NCBI RefSeq assembly: GCF_001632365.1
Contig: NW_024468603.1
Span: forward strand, 1 to 64,000
Direction of reading: 5' to 3'
Length of the DNA stretch: 64,000 bases
Source of the DNA: Laetiporus sulphureus 93-53
Taxonomy: Eukaryota; Basidiomycota; Agaricomycetes; Polyporales; Laetiporaceae
Under the pieces are notes generated by a model that had not been told where the DNA came from, did no database searches, and saw nothing but the letters and a program-made list of their open reading frames with translations. Both the position numbers and the translations under genes were made by a program. Below, piece by piece: positions 53,796 through 64,000 of the stretch; position 1 is the first letter of the stretch, and each line of letters starts with the position of its first letter.

Positions 53796-56700
53796 CGCAG
53801 ATTGTACGGGGAGACTACTTTGTAGCAATGACCGGAGACAGCCAGAAAGTCGGCTTGAGTCGAGAAAAGTTTCAAAAGCGATATTAATGTGCAAGAGCTC
53901 CACGTGCAGCATTGATCGCGGATCGAGATAATGATTCTACCAAACGCCGGAAATAATAACCAAGCACATGCCACAGTGAGCTTTGTCGCAATATCTGAAC
54001 GGCCAAGACAGCTATTGCATGCAACAGGCTTTCATGTTTCTTCCATCGACCTATGATGGTCTCACCACCAGTTCGTCAGGAAAAACTCAAATCCGGCTTA
54101 TGAAGCTTTTATGGTCAGAAAAGACAGTAAGTTTCAGGACCTCATTGTTTTGAACTTTTATCCAGTTGCAAGCTTCTCATTGTGTGCTTATTGGCATGCA
54201 CAAGCCAAATCAGTGAGAACAAGTCAAAAAGCAGGTTCTCGAGCCACAAGTCGATTCGAGGTTTCCCGATGTTGCAATTTGCAAAGATGAAAGGCTGCCG
54301 AGTCACCCAACGTTGTATGTGGGATAAATAAAGGATTCCTGGAAGGCGAAGGCAAGCAGGTGTGATACATTCTGAGGTCCCCACATACACGTATTTTTGT
54401 AACAGATTTCCTCTATAATTCAGTACGGTCAATTGAGCGCTGCAGAGCTATTCATACAAGCAATTTAGTGAGAGATTCTCCGTGTGGCAATTAAAGATTG
54501 AAGGAGCTTCACTCGGTAATATCACCTAGATATTGACGTGGGTTCTTGGGTCGCAAAAAAATAGAAGGTAGTGGATATGAGAGAATTTTGAGTTCCGCTA
54601 TCCCTTTAAGGCCTGACACAAAGATTTAGCATGTGCATATCCATTGAGAGTAACCGATTGCAGCACACTCTGTGAAAAAATTATGTGCGTACTCGTAAAG
54701 TCTCCTAAGAGCGCTCCTTGGACGCCCAAGTCGCTGCTGGCACCGTGTATGCTGTTCTTCGCATCGCAGACGTTGCATTGCGTCAGTAGTGGGCGGTTGA
54801 GTTCGAAGGATAGCTTCCAGATGTGCAGCCGTAAAAAACGTGCGAGGATCTGTATACCAGGCACCGCATGTCCGACGCGATAGCGTAATATGTGATCGAG
54901 ACCAGCTCAAAGTTGTGCTTACTTTCGTGGGCCGGCTCGGCTCATCCACAAGGCTCCATTCCTCTCGATGAAACACTGTCAAGGGCTTTGGAGCAATCAA
55001 GGCACAGCAGTAACGGCGGGCGTGTACGTTATCATCGCAGCGCAAAAGTGACTCTCCGGCGGTCATCTTGCACTTAAGGTGAGAGCATATGCTCTGGAGT
55101 TCGCTAACGCTCGTTCGAGCGCAATGTTCGTGATTGTGGCTGGCGCGATACCGTTTTGAAGGGGAACATCAGTGCGTCAAAAGAGGCGAAGAAAGGTCTG
55201 GAACGAGTTATCAATGTGTAACGGCCGGAGAAACATGGAAACCGTGACCAGCGTCCAACTCGGCGTCCGATGACGGCGGCTGATGGCGATGCGGCTACGC
55301 GCACGCCGGCACGAAAATGCCGCTCGTCGCGACAAATAACTGCGATACAGAGATGACACTGCACCGGAGCAAGGAGTGGGCCCGCCCGACGGACGGGTCT
55401 AGTGACTTGTTCGATCGTTGTAAGAACACAGCAGTACAGCTGAGGCACGCAGAGCAGCATAGCTGGACCATCTGGGTGCACACGCGGACATTCGTATCCC
55501 ATCCAATCAACGAGAGACTGACGCTAACATTGAGAAGCCTGTATCGCTTGCACAGCTTGCGCTGCAGAAGCTGCATTAGCGCTCGTTCAGCTGTTGCTCG
55601 ATCCATTCGCTGCAGTGGCCTCGATAATGCAGCCTTGAGCTAAAGAGTCACCATCAGAAGCGGAAAGATAAAGTTTACACTAGAACGGACCGGGGTATAG
55701 TAAGACACGACATACAAGCCTGCGTTCGTCCTCGCAACCGTCAGCAGATGCCAAACGTGCTTGATATCGCGGCCATCCCGATAACTTCAGACATGGAGCG
55801 TAAACTCTACGTCGCAGGATTGGAGGCCTGCAGCTAGAGCGACGGCGTAGACTGATATTTGACGTACCGATCCTTCAAACCCGGGGAGGGCAGTATTAGC
55901 GGCGATTGAAGGGGGAGTAATTACATTGAAAGGAGTTTGGTGTGGCTTTCATCACAATTGTCACAGTGGTTCGTACTGAAGCATACGGTGGGCCGGTGGC
56001 CCTCGATAGTTTCGATGAGAACTCCTGCCTGACCTGAGTAAGTCCGGTTACAGGAAAATACAAATTCATTCAAGCTTATTTGGCATGTGCGGGCGTAACT
56101 GTCCGTGCGATGTGGATGAGGGTCCATTAGCTCATATCGCCAGCCAGGACAGGGAATTTTTGGCATTGGTGGTGACTGTGCGGGTGGCACCCGCCTAACT
56201 GCACCGCGTCCGCGTGGGCTCAGAATAGACGATGGCAGGCCGCCCGCGCTTGTGGCTGAGAGCGCTTGTGGCTGAATGGACTGGCCCGGCGCGATGATAC
56301 ATTTCTATCCAGGACTGCCTATGGGCGCGAGCTATGCAGGTGCACGTACCATCGTCACACCTCTCACGTCTCAAAACTACAGCTGCACCGAAACATCGCA
56401 ATTGTCAGAAAGCCAATGTCACGGGCGGGTCACCACAAACCCGCACATATGGCGCGGAAGGAGTAGGACTTGCGTTGGTAATGTTCATCATAGTGGTCAA
56501 CGACGAGAGCCAGTTGGATTCGATCTGGGATCGTTACTCAGGTGGGCGACATCAAAATAAAGAAATGACGGCCTGAGCATTGTAGGCAGATACTGGAATT
56601 ATGTTACTCTGTACCATGAAACTTCGTGAGTTTTCCCAGGCTTTAAGTTAGACTTTTGACTCACTGCTACGCTCACGGCTTTGCGGACCCCGGCGAAGGT

Positions 56701-57280
56701 TGACAGATCCGGCCTAATGGCGGCTGTGGCTGTTGCTGCGAGCTCGGCACTAGAGAGCTATACAGCCATGACTCTGAAGAGTCAACTCGCGGTGCTCTGT
56801 AATGTTCAAAACAAATACACGATACATGCTCCATAACAAGCACAGCAGGACCCGGACATTGTCACTCTCCAACGACGCTGATGTCAGTGGCTCGTCGGGC
56901 AAGCAGATCGTATGCAGAGGTGCTGTCACAGCCGTCCCCTCCAGCGGCCGTGTCCCGCATGTGCCGTAACGCTGTTGCGCCAGTACGATGCGGTGCCCGT
57001 TCTGTGCGTTGCATTATCATTATTGCATCTTGCAAACCTTCTGCGGCGCTCTTCTGCGACGTCGGATAACCTCGTGGACGACAGAGGGTGACAGACTACA
57101 CTAAAAATGCGATGCCAGAACGCGTGAGCTAGACCGAGCTGTCTCAACTAAATTTGTGCCATGTCGTCGCCCGTACATGTGCTCTCCGTCGCCGCCTTGT
57201 TTCATCGTCGCCGTGCGATGATTGCGGCGCATCCATGGCCAACGACCTGACAGATCCCGAAAGACTTGCTGTTCGGTGCT
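53796..57280. other. 3.5-kb region without recognised genes
   Basis: Many overlapping frames below 150 codons on both strands, none with a protein-like pattern or known motif. The longest (54,626-55,066, minus, 146 codons) is Cys/Arg-rich with no homolog I know. The region is the upstream region of laccase 2 and may contain decayed repeats. Confidence 0.5.
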
Positions 57281-57286
57281 GCACTA

Positions 57287-57292
57287 CATAAA
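57287..57292 (+). promoter_or_regulatory. TATA-like box of laccase 2
   Basis: CATAAA 87 bp before the start codon, aligned with TATAAA of laccase 1. A T to C change weakens the consensus. The leader after it is conserved with laccase 1. Confidence 0.5.
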
Positions 57293-57378
57293 CCCTGCTG
57301 AGCACCTCGCCATGTCTGCAGAGCTCACCGCAGTCCTCTCTCGGATTTAGTCACACCAGACTGAATACTTTCCTTGAG

Positions 57379-59604
57379 ATGGCTTCCTTCATACTGACAT
57401 CCGCTTTTACTGCTATATCTCTTTATATTGGAACCGCTGCATCCCTGGGCCCCGTTACCAGCCTAACCCTCACAAACGGTCCAGTGACCCCGGATGGATT
57501 TACACGGGAGGCCGTGCTCGTTAACGGAGTAACCCCTGGACCTCCCATTACAGGGTACAAGGTATGCCGCTTCCGTGCCTTGCTCTGACGTTACTCACCA
57601 TAGGGCAGGGCGATAATTTCCAAATCAATGTCCAAAATGAATTGCAAGACCATTCGATGAACAGGACCACCACTGTTGTAAGACAGGTCAATGCAATCTA
57701 TGATACATATGATTAACGGAAAGTGATGTAGCACTGGCATGGTCTCTTCCAACACCACACGAACTGGGCTGATGGAACGGCTTTTGTGACTCAATGCCCA
57801 ATTGCGTCTCATAATTCCTTCTTGTATGACTTCAACGTCCCGGATCAGGCTGGTACGTATATCTCATACATTTTGGATGCTCTGGTGCTGATTCTCTACT
57901 ACAGGGACGTTCTGGTATCATAGTCACGAGTCTTATCAATATTGCGATGGTCTGCGTGGCCCATTTATCGTCTATGACCCAGATGATCCGTATGCGGACC
58001 TATACGATGTGGATAACGGTCAGTGCCTCAATTGGTGTACACCGCTACCCGCTAATTTTGGAGCTCGAACAGAGTCCACCATCATCACTCTCACTGACTG
58101 GTACCATATTCCTACTGCTCAAGTCCCTATCCCATCGTATGTCTCATTGAGACTCATGAGCCCGTCGTTGTTTCTTACTAATGTTCTCTTCATCAGAAAC
58201 TCGGAAGCGGTTCTCATTAATGGTCTGGGACGGCAAGCGAACGATACTACTTCTCCGCTGTCTGTTATCACCGTGACCCAGGGGAAACGGTAAGTCGTGC
58301 AGATCAAACAATATGTAGAATCTAACTCTCTCCTTGCTTAGCTACCGGTTCCGGCTGATTTCTATGGCTTGCGAAGCCTATTTCAACTTCAGCATCGACA
58401 ATCATACTGTCACCATTATCGAGGCTGACGGACAGAGCACGCAACCGTTGCCAGGTATCGATTCCATTGAGATTTTCGCGGCGCAACGCTACTCGTTCAT
58501 TGTATGTCCAGAATCATCGTGAACTTGGCTGCTGATGCTAGAGCTTCGATTTCGTTTCACAGCTGGAGGCAAATCAGACAATCGGCAACTACTGGATCCG
58601 CGCTTCTCCTGAGAATGTGGCTGTAGGTACGACTCCACTGCCACCGCCACCGGGCATGGCCATCCTCCGATACGTCGGCGCCCCCGACGAGGAACCCACA
58701 ACCATCAGCTTCACAAATCATCCGCTCAACGAGTCTGACCTGCGTGCATATGGCAATCACCCTGTTGTAAGTTATACATCGAGGCAACTGACCGCCTTGG
58801 TAGCTACTGACGGTTCATCCAGCCTGGAGAGCCCTACCCTGGTGGTGCCGATGTGAACATCAATCTTGATTTCTTTTTCAACTTTGTGAGTGTCTTTCGT
58901 GGCGGTGCTATTGGTCATCAAACTGAATTAGTAATCGTTTCCAGACCGATGGTTTGTTCTACGTAAATAACCACACTTTCCAGAGTCCTTCAGTTCCCGT
59001 CCTCCTGCAAATTCTGCACGGAGACTACTCACCATGGGATCTAATGCCGGAGGGCAGTATATACGGCTTGCCTCCCAACAAGTCTGTCGAGATTTCGATG
59101 CCAGGTGGTGTAATAGGCGGTCCACATCCTCTGCACCTGCACGGTGTAAGTAATCCTCTCTCACAATACGATGACCAACTCTTACTCGGTGCCCGTAGCA
59201 TTCTTTCTCGGTCGTCAGGAGCGCGGGTCAGCTCACCCCCAATTATGACAACCCAGTTATCCGTGATACGGTCAGCATCGGTCTGGCTGGAGACAACGTG
59301 ACGATCCGATTCGATGTACGTGCTCTCTCTAGACTAACACAGGCTGCACCGTCTGATCGCCTTGTCTCTGCAGACCAACAATCCTGGGCCGTGGTTCTTG
59401 CATTGCCACATTGATTTCCATCTCAACACCGGCTTTGCTGTCGTCATGGCAGAGGACACGTACGCGACACCGTACGTGGATGCGCCTCCTCGTAAGTATT
59501 CGTGACAATTCAACGAAGATTCTCCCTGGTGCTGATTCATCTGTTCAGTGGAATGGGATGCTCTATGCCCGATCTTCGACGCTTTGCCCATCTCGGATCA
59601 TTAG
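57379..59604 (+). CDS. Laccase 2 (multicopper oxidase)
   Basis: Thirteen exons in frame, 520 aa: 57,379-57,561; 57,609-57,677; 57,732-57,852; 57,905-58,018; 58,073-58,136; 58,197-58,289; 58,342-58,501; 58,563-58,766; 58,823-58,885; 58,945-59,145; 59,199-59,315; 59,374-59,491; 59,549-59,604. A full signal peptide ([20 protein letters not shown]) precedes [10 protein letters not shown]. Copper sites HWHG, HSH, HPLHLH and HCHIDFH are complete, and Phe is at the axial place. Cysteines for the usual disulfides are present. Exons, phases and intron places equal laccase 1 exactly, so the two arose by duplication; exon 9 is 6 bp longer and exon 10 is 3 bp shorter. Extracellular oxidation of phenols is expected. 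Confidence 0.95.
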
Positions 59605-60678
59605 CGGGCTCGCATTTTATCGGTTGCGGACGTGGCTCGAGTTTACAGCGCCTCTGCGAACTGGCAAGGGATGCAATGAGGTTATTGACCTGCAATCATT
59701 CGACCCTCCGCTCAATGAGCGTAGTAATATATCCATTTGTAATGCTTACAATATTGAATCATACACATTCCATCAGAGCGAGATGACTCGTCGGCGCGCT
59801 TCTCATAAGTAATTCCGCCGGCATCGTATGGATAACGTCACCATGCTTTCAGTATTCTCTGGGCTTAAGTATGTCGTGACGAGCTGATGGCCTTGCATGG
59901 ATAATGTCAAGAGAGCAGCGAGCTCCTTGAATATTCCTCTGCGGGTGAGCAGTCAAGCACGGATTGGCCACAGAAATTGACCACCGCAAGAGATCCGTGA
60001 GTGCGTCACGATGAGCAAGGTTGTATGATATGTTCGCATTCCTAGTTGCGGAGTTATGAATTAGTCGATTCAGTCATGGTTGCTTCGGGGCACAGTATAT
60101 CAGGACGTGCCAAGACAAATTCTGAAGCTCTTCAAAACGTTCAGACGCACCATCTATTCCACATCATGCTCGGCATGGCGTGCACATCAAAATTGTTCAC
60201 TATTTATATTGACTTCCAGAGATCATGTATTGTACGAGCAGCTCCGAATCGACACTGTCACTATAAGCTTGGAGGAGAGTTCTATTTGTGCCTGCATGTA
60301 CCAAAACGCGTACGTAGCGAGTGAGAAAAGATGAAAGAAAATTCGAGCAGCAGCATGAAACGCACAGTAGTACGCACTAGGGGAGCGGTGTGTTTGGTCC
60401 GTTACACTCGAATAAAAACGACTAGCGCGAAGCATGTACAAACTAGGAGGACTCGCGGGACTAGATGAGCAATTGTACGCAAAATAAGTGGGCATGCGCG
60501 GCGCCCAGAGTAAAAGGAATGGACGGTACTGCAGCAGTACACACAACAAAAGAGGGTGGGGGGAAGGGGAGGAGAGTCCAGAGTCAGTTAGCTGTCCATG
60601 TCCACTATGGTATAATCGCCAGAGGTATATGGACAAAAATTCGGGGCTCGCCCTGAACTGTGGATGCCAGCTCCGCGA
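59605..60678. other. Intergenic between convergent laccase 2 and the GT2 gene
   Basis: About 1.07 kb with no gene recognised. Frames such as 60,046-60,324 look random. Confidence 0.5.
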
Positions 60679-63552
60679 TCAGTACGAGAAGACCATCAAC
60701 CATGGGTTGAGCACGATCTGCACACAACGGCATCAGCATACAACCATATGGCATGAGATGACCACACGTACCGGGAACAAGATGTGGCATCCAATGACGA
60801 CGGCCAACGGGAAGATGACTGCCCACGCGGACCCGTTGATCTGCCATGCGACTGGGACAAGGTCCGTCGAGAGGATGATCATGCCAACGGCGACGGCAAT
60901 GCAAAAGAGCCACGGCAACCAGAACCGCTTCAAAATCTTCGGAATCTCCTCGAAGAAGTTCGAGCGCTGCACTTCCTTGATCGTAGCACCCCACTGGATG
61001 TTGTACGAGAACAGATGCGCGAGGATAGCCTGCGTAAGGGGGATCGAGAGGCCACCGAAGAAGAAGAAGCTGCGATGCGCGTTATTAACACACGTGCACA
61101 GATCCATACACAAAATATCCAACACTCACAAGAACGGAATCCACATGATGTTGGTCGCGAACGAGCGGATCTGCGAGAGAACGGGGAAGATCAGCACGGA
61201 GACCTCCGACCACTAAACAGCCCAAACGCACCAAAGACACCTCGCCGAGACGGTACTGCAGCAAACTGAACCCGACGTTGCCAGAGCCGGTGAAGACGAC
61301 CGTGACCGCAAGCCAAATCTCGAAACTGTGCATATAATAGTTATCAATCGGAATCTCCCAGCCCAGCAGGCAGTAGTTGATGAGAGTGATCGTGATCGAG
61401 CATGCGATACCGTCTATGCCTCCGTCAGCATCTGCTTACATACGCATATCACAGCGCAATACTCACAGTACGAGAACATGTACGCCAAACTCGAGATCTT
61501 GTAGTGCAGCGGCGCGCCTGACCAGACAAACCTGTGTATCTCCTTCGCAATCGGGCCCTTGCGCCACCACTGCGCGATCGGGTTGAACAGCAGCTCGTTA
61601 CAGCCGTACGCATACTTCTGCCACCGGTTCAGCTCGTCGTCACACGTCAGCGACACACCCTCCTTGAACCCGCCGAGCGAGTACGTCGCCCACCGGATCG
61701 TGTACCCGCGCTGAATTAGCCGCATTGCCATATCGAAGTCCTCAGACACGTTCGATTCGGACCAGAACTTCTCCTCGCCGTCGAAGGGATCCATGAATGT
61801 CGCGTCCTGAACCGCACGCCACCGCAAGAAGGCATTGTGGCCTACGAACGGCGCGACCTCACCGTTAGCGCAGGCTAATAAAGAAACACCAGCATCAGCC
61901 ACGTCCTCACTATTTTACAAACAGAACCACGCACCGTACGAGATACACTTGTTGATACGCCGCGTGAAGTACGCAATACCGTTCTCCCAGTAGTGATGCG
62001 CAACCTGCATGACGTCCGACTCGTGCTGAATAACACCGACATCCGGGCACTCGGCCATCTCGCGTGCAGCGTCCCTGAGACAATCCTCTGGCACGATCGT
62101 GTCCGAGTCGACAATCAGGATGATCTCGCCAACACGGCAAGCGCGGCCATTTGCTGCCCACGGCCGGAACCGGCGTCCGCTTGATTCGTACACGTCGTCA
62201 ATCGCCAGCTGCAATGCCTTCTCTTCGAGCTCCCAGTCGTCTGACGCGGGCTTCTCTTCGTCCTCACCGCCGACGTTTACCACGCTTGCGTTCCCGCCGT
62301 CCTGGTGCTGGTACTGCATCCCATACCGATGATCATCACCCATCGAGCTCGGCCGGGGCGTCCGCGGCCCGCGCTCCTTCTCCTGCGCGAGCAGAAGCTC
62401 GAGGTGCTTCTCCGCCAGCAGCGACAGCTTCAGCCCGTAGTTCATGTTCGACGCCTTCTTGAAACGCCCGCGACGCTTGAAGCCGTCGGCCGACTCGTCA
62501 TGCTTCGGGCGTGCGACCCAACCGATACCATGGTTTGCATAGTAAGCGATGCGCGCGTCGCGCTCCTCGACCGGGAGAAGCCGGAGACCGTCATCGTTCA
62601 GGAAGATTGTCGACGTACCGCCCTGACGAGCATATGTTTGCATAGACTTTTTGATAGATTCAATCGAAGGTGCCCTGGCATGCCGCCTCATCAGTACCAC
62701 CCTTGACCGTTCTCACCAAAACAAGCACTTACAACACAGTGTCCAAACTCTCCTTGTATACCGGCATTTGAATCGTAATATGTGGAAGGTTGTTGTCCAC
62801 CAGCTTGTTCGGCCTTGGCTTGATCGCAGAGTAGTACTTCGAGTTTTCATGGTACTGCGCAATCGGGCCAATCGCCATCGACACGTTCTGTATGATTTGC
62901 AGCGCGAAGAAGAGCGAGACGGACCAAAGGAAGGGGATGAGCACACATAGTGCAAAGCGGATGTACGTGCCATCCAAAGCCGACTCGTCCAGCAGCGTCT
63001 TGACACCTGTACCCATGAAATAGATCGCGAGGCCCGCCGCCGCACCGTTATACACCGGCGCATACAGCACCGCGACGCGCTTCTGGGATGCGAGCTCCTC
63101 GAGCTCCGCCATCTCCGGCTCGATGATGATCGTCTTCTTCTTGCCGTACCACGTCCGTATTGTCTTCGTCTTCGGCTCGTTGCTGGTCAGCCCGCCCTTT
63201 TCGAGGTCCTGTGCCGTCATCTCCAATGACATTCGACCCATGCCGCGCGGTGTGCCAGGCATGCGTCCCGATAGCCGCGAGTTGACTGGGTTGAGTGAGT
63301 GTCCCGAGATCGAGCCTGCCGTCACGCCAAGTCAGCGAAAAATTCGGCAGCAAGAGATTTCAAAGAAGTCAACGAAGCGGACCACTCACCATTGATGATA
63401 CTCGCCGGATGACTACTTGCACTAGCAGCTTGGCTGCCCGCGGTTGGTCTTGATCGCCAGAGGAGCTTGATGAGCCGCTCCTCGAACTCGTGGCAGGTCG
63501 GGATGATGGTGTCGATCGAGTCGGACCACACGACCAGCACTCGCTCGTCGCG
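60679..63552 (-). CDS. Membrane glycosyltransferase family 2 (processive, fungal GT2 type), 5' end unresolved
   Basis: Minus strand. Visible exons: 63,552-63,390, 63,315 to about 62,731, 62,674 to about 61,937, several more, then 61,070-60,772 and 60,717-60,679 (ending NPWLMVFSY). Catalytic motifs in order: IQMPVYKESLD, FLNDDG, ILIVDSDTIVPEDC, NVSEDFDMAM and LNRWQKYAYG (the Q/RxxRW site), as in cellulose-, hyaluronan- and chitin-synthase-like GT2 enzymes. Membrane segments lie before (GLAIYFMGTGVKTLL, CVLIPFLWSVSLFFALQ) and after the catalytic part (WLPWLFCIAVAVGMIIL, AWAVIFPLAVVIGCHI). It most resembles the GT2 group needed for hyphal growth in plant-associated ascomycetes, from memory. The sugar is unknown. 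The first exon and start codon upstream of 63,552 are not settled. Confidence 0.8.
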
Positions 63553-64000
63553 CTACAAAATCGTCCTTGTCAGCATCCGCGTCCACGCAAGGAAGCCGCC
63601 AACAATTCCGCCGCCACACGACACGATCTCTCACTTGCACGTCCCGCCAACAACAACGCACCGGACTACCATGATGCGGTACCGGCTCTCTTCCAGGCAC
63701 ACCGCGCACAGGCCCGGCGCCAATCTCGCCTCCTGGCAACCGCCTTCCCGCCTGCGTAACCGCACCCCGCCGGCTCGCACTCATCCGCCTCACAGCGGGA
63801 GCGGCGCAGCCAAAAGGGCTCGAATTGGCGCAGGCACACGCAACGCCCGGACTGGCCTAATCAGGCAACAGCGCCAGCGGGCAATTCGATCATCCTCATC
63901 CCAATCCGGCAGGCGCCACCCGCTGCGCACGACGAAATTGAAGACGACATGACGTGAAACGCGAGAGGGAGGACAAATGGTGGGGCGGGGATGAAAGGAG
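63553..64000. other. GC-rich 5' flank of the GT2 gene
   Basis: Upstream of the first clear exon. A minus-strand ATG near 63,951 and GT-AG pairs suggest one or more short 5' exons, but none could be confirmed. Confidence 0.35.

Noticed and set aside
41293..58900. Secondary-metabolite gene cluster
   Set aside because: AttH-like gene and laccases are near each other, but DNA2 and PUF6 intervene and no synthase, transporter or regulator is present.
60784..61269. 161-codon plus-strand ORF
   Set aside because: Antisense to exons of the GT2 gene; charged, low-complexity shadow.

Overview
The window looks like nuclear DNA of a filamentous basidiomycete (Agaricomycetes, probably a wood or litter decayer). 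The evidence is many short GT-AG introns of about 50-60 bp, two laccase genes, decayed chromodomain-bearing Ty3/gypsy retrotransposons and a gene fragment resembling the basidiomycete DUF6589 family. The species cannot be fixed from the sequence alone. Two runs of N show that this is a gapped assembly.

Positions 1-33,000 are almost entirely repeats. From 1 to about 4,400 lies the 5' part of a Ty3/gypsy element on the minus strand (element A: two leader ORFs, gag, start of pol). From about 4,400 to 8,200 there is no protein gene. Instead there is a dense series of stem-loops that fall into families in which the loop is conserved and the paired arms change together. This is the most unusual thing in the window. 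It ends at a polypurine run and an LTR-like segment (8,221-8,906). Sequence 8,920-11,324 is repeated almost exactly at 11,425-13,829 across a 100-N gap, most likely an unmerged contig overlap. Element 1 (about 9,953-22,051, minus) and element 2 (22,712-32,794, plus) belong to one chromovirus family and lie head to head, 660 bp apart, in one DUF6589-like gene. Element 2 has both LTRs and a 5-bp target duplication. Both carry gag, protease, RT, RNase H, integrase, a chromodomain and an extra long ORF between pol and the 3' LTR. Both are dead: premature stops are mostly CGA to TGA changes at CpG.

Positions 34,600-64,000 are ordinary gene space: a mitochondrial-type HotDog thioesterase (+), a RAD1/XPF nuclease (-), a secreted AttH/kievitone-hydratase-like protein (+), laccase 1 (+), the DNA2 nuclease-helicase (+), a PUF6/PUM3 family protein (-), laccase 2 (+) and a membrane GT2 glycosyltransferase (-). 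The two laccases share 13 exons with the same intron phases and keep all copper ligands. They are a dispersed duplication around DNA2 and PUF6. Laccase 1 has lost the ancestral start codon and probably starts eight codons into an already short signal peptide. RAD1 and DNA2 act in DNA repair and replication and PUF6 in ribosome biogenesis; the laccases and the AttH-like protein are secreted. Nothing suggests that the whole set is one pathway. Exon borders were read by eye from splice consensus and reading frame, with no alignments or folding programs run.
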